DNA from: Peptoniphilus_E sp964345555
GTDB taxonomy: Bacteria; Bacillota; Clostridia; Tissierellales; Peptoniphilaceae
DNA length: 64,000 bases
Reading direction: 5' to 3'
Assembly: GCA_964345555.1 (NCBI GenBank)
Contig: CAYFRD010000003.1
Coordinates: 1 to 64,000, forward strand
Position numbers and translations under genes: made by a program. This document shows, one piece after another, positions 1 to 7,785 of the stretch. Below the pieces are notes generated by a model, which saw nothing but the letters and a program-made list of their open reading frames with translations, was not told the DNA's origin and searched no databases. Every line of letters begins with the position of its first letter. The stretch's first letter is position 1.

Positions 1-15
1 TGAAGTAGCTTGTCT

Positions 16-45
16 ATTATATATTGTCTTTTTGTCTTGTGTCAA
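16..45 (-). promoter_or_regulatory. Leftward consensus sigma-A promoter (P2) for a gene beyond the left edge
   Basis: On the minus strand there is a perfect -35 TTGACA (40-45), an 18-base spacer and a perfect -10 TATAAT (16-21). Transcription would start near position 9 and run out of the window to the left. No open frame begins in the few bases left. Its strength and the second promoter upstream suggest a strongly expressed product, possibly a stable RNA; that part is inference. Confidence 0.7.
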
Positions 46-106
46 GTACTTTTTTAAGTTTGACGTTAAAAATATATAATAGTTTGTCAGCTTAGCTGAC
101 TTGTTT

Positions 107-135
107 ATATTATCATATTAGGTTTTTTACGTCAA
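107..135 (-). promoter_or_regulatory. Upstream leftward sigma-A promoter (P1)
   Basis: Minus-strand -35 TTGACG (130-135), 17-base spacer and -10 TAATAT (107-112), about 90 bases upstream of the second leftward promoter. Both point away from the neighbouring TPR gene, which ends at 185. A 15-base inverted repeat, GTCAGC-TTA-GCTGAC, lies between them at 87-101. Confidence 0.55.
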
Positions 136-184
136 GTTGGTTTTACAGATTAAGTTAATAATTAAAATGCATTTTACTTTAATT

Positions 185-1288
185 TTAATTTTCTATTAAC
201 CTTTTCAGCTCATCACTTGGGTTCATGTTATAAGCTTTTTCAAGGTATTCTTTGTATTCCTCTCCTTCTTGGTTGTATAGGAGAATTCCCAAATTGTAGT
301 TTAGCAAGTAACTGTCACCTATGTGTGACAAGCCTTCTTTATATGTGTCTAAAGCTCCTTTGATGTCCAAATTTTTAAGTTGACACAGTGCTTTTTGGTT
401 ATAAAATCTGTCGTCATCTTCTTCGTAATACAGAGCCTTTTCTATGTTCTCAATAGCTTCATCTGTTATATCCAAATTGTACTGACTTAAACTGAGCAGG
501 TAATGCAATTCGCCTTTATCGGGATACAAAGTCGATACTTTTTTCAAAAATTCATAGGCTTTGTCAAATTTACCGTACGCCAAGTATGCATTGGCAGATT
601 CAATGGCAGCATAGTCTTCAAGCTCTTTTAGATTATCTCTGACTTCTTCCTTGATGTCTTGTTCTTCCTCCGTATATAATTCCAAAAATTTTTCAAAGTA
701 CAATTTTGACTTTATAAATTGCTGCATATTTCTGTAAATAAATCCCAGTCTGTAGTACACAGGCGCAAATTTTTCATCTTTTTTTAAAATTTCTTCATAT
801 ATTTTTGTAATATCCTTTAAAAAGTCCCTTTGTTCTTCTTGGCTCATAGTTGTATAACTTTCGTTATAAATGTTTTCTAATATATTGCCCCTTTTGAATT
901 CCAATTCATTATCCTGTTCCATAAAGTTTTTGTAGAAATTCAAATAAATGTAGGCATCTATGAAGTTCTTTGCTTCAACCGCTTTATAGCTCATATAAGA
1001 AATGAGTTTTTTCTTATTTTTTATTGTACGACTCAATATTTCCAAATATTTTTCCTTGTCTTTGAAATTTTCATCAATACCAAGCAAATAGATTATGGCA
1101 TGATTTATTTTATCTAAACTTATTTTTTCATCAGCTTCTTTAAGTTTTATGGATTTGATTAAACTGTTGAATATTATGGGAAGAGGAAAGTTTTTTTCAA
1201 TTGTCAAGTCTTTTATTTTTACATCTTTTTTTAGTTCTATGAATACTACGTTTTTCAGACGTTTAGTCATCTCTTCTCGTAATTGCAT
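185..1288 (-). CDS. TPR-repeat protein of unknown function
   Basis: A 367-residue, acidic, soluble-looking protein. The second half (about residues 170-360) reads as successive tetratricopeptide helices, with repeated alternation such as Y-R-L-G-F-I-Y-R-N, L-H-Y-L-L-S-L-S-Q-Y-N-L and N-Y-N-L-G-I-L-L-Y. No signal peptide or enzyme motif is visible, so it is probably a protein-protein interaction scaffold. Its start overlaps the stop of the upstream membrane-protein gene (TAATG), so the two are probably translationally coupled and may work together. The first half (1-160) is helical and unrecognised. No specific function can be assigned. Confidence 0.75.
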   Translation of the reverse strand: MQLREEMTKRLKNVVFIELKKDVKIKDLTIEKNFPLPIIFNSLIKSIKLKEADEKISLDKINHAIIYLLGIDENFKDKEKYLEILSRTIKNKKKLISYMSYKAVEAKNFIDAYIYLNFYKNFMEQDNELEFKRGNILENIYNESYTTMSQEEQRDFLKDITKIYEEILKKDEKFAPVYYRLGFIYRNMQQFIKSKLYFEKFLELYTEEEQDIKEEVRDNLKELEDYAAIESANAYLAYGKFDKAYEFLKKVSTLYPDKGELHYLLSLSQYNLDITDEAIENIEKALYYEEDDDRFYNQKALCQLKNLDIKGALDTYKEGLSHIGDSYLLNYNLGILLYNQEGEEYKEYLEKAYNMNPSDELKRLIEN

Positions 1289-2034
1289 TAAAATTCCCCC
1301 ATATATTTTCTTTTTCTCATTGTACTGTTGCTTAAAATAGTAAAAAGAGAGCCTCTAAATAATACGTATACAGCTGTTACCAGTTGAATTGCTAAAATTC
1401 TGACTACTTGATCTATGGAGCTACTTGTCAAGTCAAAAAGTCCTACTTCAATGCCTGTCAAAGAGCTTATAATGTTGTTGCTCAATTGAAAAATCGTATA
1501 TCCTACAGTTTGTGTTAATATTGATACTATCAATACATATATCAAAACAGGTATGCTCCAATGTATGAAATTTTCCTTCATAAAATCAATTGTATATGAG
1601 TAAGCATCTACATAGGACTCCCCCTTTATGTATATGCTTTCACTTATTGCATTGAAAATAAAATAAATAGCTGCAGCTATTACTATTTGCAAAGGCAGAG
1701 TATTTGTTAAAAATTTAATTATCATCATCACAAAATAGACTGAATAAATTGTAAAGAAATTTTTAGTAAAGGATGATTTGAAGCTCCTAAAGGATATTCT
1801 GTTATAAAAATTCAAATCCGAAAGTATCTCAAAATAACTTGATAGTATCAAGGAATAAATTATGGGAATGATAAATCCCATCCCCGAAAACCCTATATAC
1901 CCCACTACTATAAGAGCTGAGTTCAACGCTATGCTGTAGAGCAAGGGAATTATTAAAAACACCGGATTCTTTGATAATTTTTCTATAGTTGTACTTATGG
2001 CTTTTTTATAAACCGCCAGTATGTCTTCCATCAT
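1288..2034 (-). CDS. Multi-pass membrane protein of unknown function
   Basis: A 248-residue hydrophobic protein with about five or six predicted membrane spans (roughly residues 25-50, 52-70, 95-115, 118-135, 158-180 and 210-235) and a basic C-terminal tail (R-K-R-K-Y). No catalytic or transporter signature is recognised. It is the first gene of a two-gene unit with the TPR protein, whose start overlaps its stop. A ribosome site AGGAGTG lies seven bases before the ATG. Transcription probably starts from a promoter that overlaps the one for the divergent glycosidase gene. The pairing suggests a membrane anchor for the TPR protein, but that is inference. Confidence 0.75.
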   Translation of the reverse strand: MMEDILAVYKKAISTTIEKLSKNPVFLIIPLLYSIALNSALIVVGYIGFSGMGFIIPIIYSLILSSYFEILSDLNFYNRISFRSFKSSFTKNFFTIYSVYFVMMIIKFLTNTLPLQIVIAAAIYFIFNAISESIYIKGESYVDAYSYTIDFMKENFIHWSIPVLIYVLIVSILTQTVGYTIFQLSNNIISSLTGIEVGLFDLTSSSIDQVVRILAIQLVTAVYVLFRGSLFTILSNSTMRKRKYMGEF

Positions 2035-2056
2035 TATGTATCACTCCTCTTTTTAT

Positions 2057-2085
2057 ATTATACAAATTTATTGAGAAAATGCTAA
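2057..2085 (-). promoter_or_regulatory. Promoter of the membrane protein-TPR operon
   Basis: Minus-strand -10 TATAAT (2057-2062) and -35 TTAGCA (2080-2085, four of six consensus bases) with a 17-base spacer. It overlaps the plus-strand glycosidase promoter, so the two may compete for polymerase. Confidence 0.5.
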
Positions 2086-2099
2086 TTAAACATTATACT
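2071..2099 (+). promoter_or_regulatory. Promoter of the phosphodiester glycosidase gene
   Basis: Plus-strand -35 TTGAGA (2071-2076), 17-base spacer and -10 TATACT (2094-2099). A ribosome site GGAAGG follows, just upstream of the ATG at 2123. Confidence 0.7.
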
Positions 2100-2122
2100 A
2101 TAGTAATGAAAGGAAGGTTATT

Positions 2123-4216
2123 ATGAAAAATTTTATTAATAAACTTTTTCTATTAATGACTTTTGCAATTTTGGTTAATATTTTTTTGAGTTTCAATACC
2201 TTTGCAAATGAGTTATTAGTGGAAGAAGAAATTGCCCCGGGTGTTTTAAGGCAGGAATACAATGTCAATTACGGAGATAAGAATACCAAGGTAAACTTAT
2301 TAAAAATCGACTTAAATAATCCATGTGTGGAAATCTCTGTGGTTGCGGGAGCAGGCAAGTACACCAACAGAGCCACCGTTAGTGAAATGGCTAAAAGGAC
2401 TGACGCTACCGCCCTCGTAAACGGAGATTTCTTTAATACGCTTCTACAGGGTTCTCCCGAAGGTCCGTCAATTGTAGATGGAAAACTTCAAACTTCTCCC
2501 GTCGAATATATCGGATTGTACTCATTAGGTATAACAGATGATAATACCGCATCTATAGAAGAGATAGATTTCAGCGGAACTGTAACAGCGAAAAACGGCA
2601 ACAGTTTTAAGCTGGACAGTTTGAACAAATCCTATTATTGGTATGAACCCACAGGGGAATATTCTCACCAAGACAAATTGAATTTATACAATGACTTCTG
2701 GGCATCTAAATCCAGAGGAGATAAGAAAAACAGCGAAATATTAGTATCATCCGGAGGCATAGTTGAACAAATAAGCGAGGGAAAAAGTTTTGATTTCCCT
2801 GTGCCGGATGGTAAATTCATAATTCAAGCAGACGGCAAGGGATACGAGTTCATTAAAAACAATGTAAATATAGGCGACCAATTGTCTATTAACTACAACA
2901 TTACTCCAAATAAAAATTATAAATTTCTAATTGGCGGTCATGCGCTTTTAGTTGATAATTCATCGGCAGTAAAATATACCAAGGACATAAATGTTCTGGG
3001 CGGAATACGAGCCAGAACTGCAGCGGGTATCTCATCCGATGGCAAGACATTGTTTATCGCAAGTGCTGAAGGAAGAACCAAAAGAAGTGCGGGTTTGTCA
3101 TTAAGCAATTTGTCCGATTTTATGGTGAGTATGGGCGCATACAGAGCGGTTAACTTAGATGGGGGCGGGTCCACCGCCATGGTTGTCAAAGAACTGGGTG
3201 ACTTTGACAGAACAAGAGTTATCAATCCCGAAAAAAATGCTGCAGAAAGAAAAGTTGTAAACGGAATAGGCATTTACAACAGAGCCCCGGACTCAACCAA
3301 CTTGACAGGAGTGAAAATTGACGGACCTGCTACATTGTTGTTGGGCCAAAGCGGTGAATATAAATTAAAAAGTGCATGGAACGAATTTTTAAAACCTCTA
3401 AGTATTGAAAGCATAAATTATTTACTGTCTACTTCAGACGAAAGTTTTGGAGTGTTTAGCGGAAATTATTACTTGCCTCTTCAAGAGGGAACTGTTGATA
3501 TAGTTCTTACTACGGATAGCGGTATTACAGGTACAAAAAAAGTAAGCATCGTAGGATTTGATAAGATAAAAGATCTGAAAATATCTCTGGACACAAGAAG
3601 AGTTGCAGACGGTTCGACTATATTCCCCACTACTACTGCTGTACTCAACAATAAAGAAGAACATATTATCAGTCCGAAGGTTTTAAAATATGAAATAGAT
3701 AACTTCGATTACAGCATGGATGAAAATGGAAATATAATCATCAATTCCCTCAATGGAAATAAATTTGCAACACTTAAAATTACTGCAGGAGAAAAATCAA
3801 AATCTATAAACCTCTATGATACCAATGCAAATATTATAAAAATGAAAATTGATGAAACAAAATATAACATAAATGAAGAATCCTTTGAGATGGACACAAA
3901 ACCATTCATTAAAGATGACAGAACTCTTGTACCGGTCAGATTTATAGTAGAAGCTCTAAAAGGCAATGTAGATTATGACGACGAAAACAGAATTGTAAAT
4001 ATAGTCTACGACGGAAAAATTATAATCATACCTATTGATGACAACAAAATTGTAGTGAACGACGAAGTTATAACCATGGATACAACCGCCATAATAAAAG
4101 ACTCCAGAACTTTTATCCCCATAAGATTTGTGGCTGAATCCATAGGCATGACTGTTGATTATGAAGATTCAACCAAAGAAGTAACATTAATTGAAAGTAA
4201 AGACAGTGTCAAATAA
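2123..4216 (+). CDS. Secreted phosphodiester glycosidase (NAGPA family) with C-terminal stalk domain
   Basis: A 697-residue exported protein. Residues 1-28 form a signal peptide ending near T-F-A-N. Residues about 80-385 match the phosphodiester glycosidase (NAGPA-like) family: V-N-G-D-F-F near 95, G-G-I-R-A-R-T-A-A-G near 295 and N-L-D-G-G-G-S near 350. The C-terminal 120 residues hold two repeats of the stalk (copper amine oxidase N-like) domain, each with R-T-L/F-V/I-P-V/I-R-F. Family members remove sugar-phosphodiester caps; here the substrate may be a cell-wall or teichoic-acid glycan, which is inference. It is the only plus-strand gene in the window, has its own promoter and ends at a bidirectional terminator. 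Residues 390-560 look like Ig/bacterial surface modules. Confidence 0.85.
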   Translation: MKNFINKLFLLMTFAILVNIFLSFNTFANELLVEEEIAPGVLRQEYNVNYGDKNTKVNLLKIDLNNPCVEISVVAGAGKYTNRATVSEMAKRTDATALVNGDFFNTLLQGSPEGPSIVDGKLQTSPVEYIGLYSLGITDDNTASIEEIDFSGTVTAKNGNSFKLDSLNKSYYWYEPTGEYSHQDKLNLYNDFWASKSRGDKKNSEILVSSGGIVEQISEGKSFDFPVPDGKFIIQADGKGYEFIKNNVNIGDQLSINYNITPNKNYKFLIGGHALLVDNSSAVKYTKDINVLGGIRARTAAGISSDGKTLFIASAEGRTKRSAGLSLSNLSDFMVSMGAYRAVNLDGGGSTAMVVKELGDFDRTRVINPEKNAAERKVVNGIGIYNRAPDSTNLTGVKIDGPATLLLGQSGEYKLKSAWNEFLKPLSIESINYLLSTSDESFGVFSGNYYLPLQEGTVDIVLTTDSGITGTKKVSIVGFDKIKDLKISLDTRRVADGSTIFPTTTAVLNNKEEHIISPKVLKYEIDNFDYSMDENGNIIINSLNGNKFATLKITAGEKSKSINLYDTNANIIKMKIDETKYNINEESFEMDTKPFIKDDRTLVPVRFIVEALKGNVDYDDENRIVNIVYDGKIIIIPIDDNKIVVNDEVITMDTTAIIKDSRTFIPIRFVAESIGMTVDYEDSTKEVTLIESKDSVK

Positions 4217-4327
4217 CTAAAACCTTGAATATCTTTAAAAGGATAAATATGAGTTAGTGAGGTTCCCCTCCATTTCACGATTCTGTGCATTGAATGTATA
4301 TCTTTATGAATATTGTTGTTTCGCAAT

Positions 4328-4363
4328 AAAAAATACGTACTATAGCTATAGTACGTATTTTTT
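4328..4363. terminator. Bidirectional terminator (36-base perfect palindrome)
   Basis: A perfect inverted repeat centred on AGCT at 4344-4347, with A-runs on the left and T-runs on the right. It can therefore end both the plus-strand glycosidase transcript and the minus-strand liv transcript. Its last base is the first base of the livF stop codon complement. Confidence 0.85.
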
Positions 4364-5067
4364 TATGCTCCCAAATAAGCAGCTTTTATAGATGCATCAT
4401 TTATCATATCAGACGACAGTCCTGAACTTACTATTTTACCTGTTTCCAACACATAGGTTCTGTCGGAAATTGAAAGAGCGATATTTGCATTTTGTTCAAC
4501 AAGTAAAATAGTTACTCCATCTTCTTTCAAGTCTTTAATTACATCAAAAATTTTTTCAACAAACAGCGGGGACAATCCCATAGAAGGCTCATCCAACAAA
4601 ATCAATTTCGGCTTGCTCATAAGAGCTCTTCCCATGGCAAGCATCTGTTGCTCACCGCCGGACAGTGTCCCTGCAAGCTGATTTTTCCTCTCGGCGAGAA
4701 TTGGAAACCTCTCATAGATTTTTGAAATATCTTCATCTATATGAGATCTGTCCTTGATGATAAAAGCCCCTAATTTCAAATTATCCAATACGGAAAGGCC
4801 TGTGAATATTCTTCTTCCCTCAGGAACCTGCGCAATACCGAGCCTTGTGATATTGTGGGATTTCACCTTAGTTATATCTTGATCTTCAAAGTGAATAGAG
4901 CCTTCTTTAATAGGCAACAATCCGGAAATACTTTGGAGAGTAGTGGTCTTTCCGGCTCCGTTAGCTCCTATAAGACTCACTATTTCTCCGTCGTTAACTT
5001 CCAGTTCAACACCCTTTAAGGCGTGTATATTTCCATAAAAAACATTTAAGTTTTTAACACTTAACAT
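4363..5067 (-). CDS. livF: Branched-chain amino-acid ABC transporter ATP-binding protein LivF
   Basis: A 234-residue ABC ATPase, normal for LivF. Walker A is G-A-N-G-A-G-K-T-T at about 34-42, the signature is L-S-G-G-E-Q-Q near 135, and Walker B is L-I-L-L-D-E-P-S near 155. The LivF hallmark stretch I-A-Q-V-P-E-G-R-R-I-F is present. It works with LivG to power uptake through LivH-LivM. The start codon overlaps the livG stop (TAATG), so translation is probably coupled. It is the last gene of the liv operon and runs into the palindromic terminator. Confidence 0.93.
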   Translation of the reverse strand: MLSVKNLNVFYGNIHALKGVELEVNDGEIVSLIGANGAGKTTTLQSISGLLPIKEGSIHFEDQDITKVKSHNITRLGIAQVPEGRRIFTGLSVLDNLKLGAFIIKDRSHIDEDISKIYERFPILAERKNQLAGTLSGGEQQMLAMGRALMSKPKLILLDEPSMGLSPLFVEKIFDVIKDLKEDGVTILLVEQNANIALSISDRTYVLETGKIVSSGLSSDMINDASIKAAYLGA

Positions 5068-5840
5068 TATACAGCCCCCGTTCCTAAATAAGCATTTATA
5101 ACCTTTTGATCGTTTATTACATCAGTAGGATTTCCTTCAGCCAATATTTTTCCATAGTTCAAAACCATTAGTCGTTCACAAATACCCAGAACGAGTTTCA
5201 TATCATGTTCAATCAACAAAATTGTTATTCCAAATTTATCTCTTATAAGTCTTATGGTATTCATCAGTTCTTCTGTTTCTGTGGGATTCATTCCCGCTGC
5301 AGGTTCATCCAATAGCAACAGAGATGGATTTGTCGCCATAGCTCTTGCTATTTCCAGTTTTCTTTGATCACCATAGGACAAAGAATTTGCGGAAAATTGC
5401 TTGTATTTATCCAAGTTAAAAATACTAAGTATTTCCATTGCCCTGGTATTTATTTCGTACTCTTCATCCCAGTATCCCTTAGTTCTCAACATTCCTTGAG
5501 TTATGGAGTACTTCATATCTTTGTTACAGGCTATTTTTACATTGTCCAATACTGACAAATATTCGAAAAGACGAATATTTTGAAAAGTTCTGGCAATACC
5601 ATATTCCACGAGTTTATAGGGTTTAACTCCATTTATTTTATTACCATTTAAGTAAATATTGCCTTCTGTCGGAGAATACACTCCTGTTATCATATTAAAC
5701 ACTGTCGTTTTACCGGCACCGTTAGGTCCTATAAGACCCAGCAACTCCTTTTGTTTTATTTCAAGATTGAAATCTGAAACAGCTTGAAGGCCTCCAAACT
5801 TGATACCTACATTTTCGCATACTAAAACCGAATTACTCAA
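5067..5840 (-). CDS. livG: Branched-chain amino-acid ABC transporter ATP-binding protein LivG
   Basis: A 257-residue ABC ATPase with Walker A G-P-N-G-A-G-K-T-T near 38-46, LivG-type A-R-T-F-Q-N-I-R-L-F, signature L-S-Y-G-D-Q-R-K-L, Walker B L-L-L-L-D-E-P-A-A-G-M-N-P and a typical C-terminus. It is the second ATPase of the liv importer. Translation starts at TTG (5838-5840), overlapping the livM stop, with GAGGTG upstream. The degenerate start may tune LivG against LivM. Confidence 0.93.
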   Translation of the reverse strand: MSNSVLVCENVGIKFGGLQAVSDFNLEIKQKELLGLIGPNGAGKTTVFNMITGVYSPTEGNIYLNGNKINGVKPYKLVEYGIARTFQNIRLFEYLSVLDNVKIACNKDMKYSITQGMLRTKGYWDEEYEINTRAMEILSIFNLDKYKQFSANSLSYGDQRKLEIARAMATNPSLLLLDEPAAGMNPTETEELMNTIRLIRDKFGITILLIEHDMKLVLGICERLMVLNYGKILAEGNPTDVINDQKVINAYLGTGAV

Positions 5841-6829
5841 GATGTTTCACCTCTCTTCTTTTTAGAAGTATTTTCTCCATGTTTTAAAATTGATTTAACA
5901 AATCCTGTCAATGAAAACTCTTTTCTTCCTAAAAGTCCTTCCGGTCTGAAAATCATCATAAGAATGAGCACTATAGAATATATAATCATTCTGTAGTCTG
6001 CAAATTGTCTTAGGAATTCAGGGATTACAGTAAGCACAGTTGCTGAAAGCACAGCTCCAGTAAAGGAGCCCATGCCGCCCAATACTACCATTACTAATAT
6101 GTCGAAGGATCTATTATAGTCAAATACCTTAGCTCCGATTACTCCTATATTATGTGCATAAATCGCCCCGGCGACTCCGGCGAAAAAAGCCGACAGTGCA
6201 AAAGCAAAGGTTTTGTAATAGGTTACATTGATCCCTGAACTTTCAGCGGCAATTTCATCTTCTCTTATAGCCAAAACCGTTCTGCCGTGTCTTGATGTCA
6301 TAGTCGAGTACATAGCCGCTACGGAAATTGCTGTAATTACGTAGATAATTCCGAAATTTTGCATTTTTGAAATTCCGCTTATTCCTTGTGCCCCACCTGT
6401 GAAATCGAAATATTCTATAAGAACTCTTATTATTTCTCCAAAGGCCAATGTTACAATTGCCAAGTAATCCCCCTTTAATCTAAGTGCAGGAATACCTATC
6501 CCTATACCTATTATGCATGAAAGCATTCCACCTAAGATTAAACCTATTATATATCCCGGAATGCCCGGAACAAGTTCAGCTTGCGAAAACAACGCCGCAG
6601 TATATGCTCCAATTGACATGAACCCGGCGTGTCCAAGGGTGATTTGTCCTAAGTTTCCTACAGTTATATTAAGAGAAACGGCAAGTATGATATTTATGCA
6701 TACAAGTCTTAGCACGGAAAGAAAATATTTGTTTAATATCCCGAATTTGTTCAAAGAAAATAACAACAAATATAGGAGTGCAAGTAAAATAACCGTTAAA
6801 ATATACATTCCACGTTTTTGTCTAGTCAT
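5837..6829 (-). CDS. livM: Branched-chain amino-acid ABC transporter permease LivM
   Basis: A 330-residue inner-membrane permease with about nine hydrophobic spans. It contains the LivH/LivM-type conserved loop A-L-R-L-K-G-D-Y-L-A-I-V-T-L-A-F-G-E and a second motif A-I-R-E-D-E-I-A-A-E. It forms the membrane channel with LivH. It starts eight bases after livH, with AGGTG upstream, and its last codons overlap the TTG start of livG. The C-terminus is lysine-rich (K-K-K-R). Confidence 0.92.
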   Translation of the reverse strand: MTRQKRGMYILTVILLALLYLLLFSLNKFGILNKYFLSVLRLVCINIILAVSLNITVGNLGQITLGHAGFMSIGAYTAALFSQAELVPGIPGYIIGLILGGMLSCIIGIGIGIPALRLKGDYLAIVTLAFGEIIRVLIEYFDFTGGAQGISGISKMQNFGIIYVITAISVAAMYSTMTSRHGRTVLAIREDEIAAESSGINVTYYKTFAFALSAFFAGVAGAIYAHNIGVIGAKVFDYNRSFDILVMVVLGGMGSFTGAVLSATVLTVIPEFLRQFADYRMIIYSIVLILMMIFRPEGLLGRKEFSLTGFVKSILKHGENTSKKKRGETS

Positions 6830-6837
6830 ACTTTCAC

Positions 6838-7725
6838 CTACACCTTTTCCTTAATATTTTTGCCTAACAATCCCGTAGGCTTAAAGATAAGCACTACAAT
6901 TAAAAGTCCAAATACTATTGCATCTGCCAGTTTACTGGATATATACGCACGAGCCAAGGCTTCTACAAGTCCGAGGATAAATCCTCCCAATACAGCTCCG
7001 GGAATCAATCCTATTCCGCCTACAACGGCAGCTGTAAATGCTTTTATCCCTAGCATTGAACCCATTAGAGGATAGGCTTGAGGATATGCCGACACGTATA
7101 GAACTGAAGCCACCCCTGCCAGTGCTGAACCTATAGCAAAGGTCATTGTCAAAGTATTGTCTACATTTATTCCCACAAGTGCAGCCGCTCCATAATCTTC
7201 GCTAGTTGCAATCATAGATTTGCCGTACTTGGTTTTTTTCATAAATAGTTGCAAAAGCACAGTCAGTATAACAGTTATGACTATGGTTATTACAGTTGAA
7301 AAAGAAACAGAGCCTCCCATTATTTCTATGGGCTCCGCCTCAAAAATAGGAGGTACCGCTCTTGCATTTGCTCCGAAAACCTTCATAACCAAGTTTTGAA
7401 GCAGCAAGCTCATTCCTATGGCTGTTATTAAATTTGAAATTCTAGGGCTGTTTCTAAGAGGTTTATAAGCCAATCTTTCTATTAGAATGCCCAATAAAGT
7501 ACATGCGACCACAGCCGGTATAATTGCCAGATAAAAAGGTAAGCCTGCTTCAAGTAACGCAAGTTGTATTGCGAATACAGTCGTATACGCTCCAACCATT
7601 ATAATTTCACCGTGAGCAAAATTTATAAGCAAAGCAATTCCATATACCATTGTATAACCCAGTGCAACTAAAGCATAAATCGATCCTATCTGTAATCCGT
7701 TAAATATCTGCAAAAAAAATCCCAT
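6838..7725 (-). CDS. livH: Branched-chain amino-acid ABC transporter permease LivH
   Basis: A 295-residue permease with the family N-terminus (F-L-Q-I-F-N-G-L-Q-I-G-S-I-Y-A-L-V-A-L-G) and conserved I-N-F-A-H-G-E and G-V-A-S-V-L-Y. The C-terminal motif F-K-P-T-G-L-L-G is typical of LivH. It partners LivM. It lies downstream of a hairpin that separates it from livK, so it is probably made in smaller amounts than the binding protein. Confidence 0.93.
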   Translation of the reverse strand: MGFFLQIFNGLQIGSIYALVALGYTMVYGIALLINFAHGEIIMVGAYTTVFAIQLALLEAGLPFYLAIIPAVVACTLLGILIERLAYKPLRNSPRISNLITAIGMSLLLQNLVMKVFGANARAVPPIFEAEPIEIMGGSVSFSTVITIVITVILTVLLQLFMKKTKYGKSMIATSEDYGAAALVGINVDNTLTMTFAIGSALAGVASVLYVSAYPQAYPLMGSMLGIKAFTAAVVGGIGLIPGAVLGGFILGLVEALARAYISSKLADAIVFGLLIVVLIFKPTGLLGKNIKEKV

Positions 7726-7752
7726 AAATTATGCTCCTTTCAATAATTAAAA

Positions 7753-7777
7753 GCGGCAAATAAAAGATATTTGCCGC
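7753..7777 (-). terminator. Partial terminator/attenuator between livK and livH
   Basis: A 10-base-pair perfect stem (GCGGCAAATA/TATTTGCCGC) with a 5-base loop. On the minus strand it is followed by TTTTAATTATT. Because the transporter genes continue beyond it, read-through is needed. This is the usual way to make excess binding protein over membrane subunits. Confidence 0.7.
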
Positions 7778-7785
7778 AGATAATT

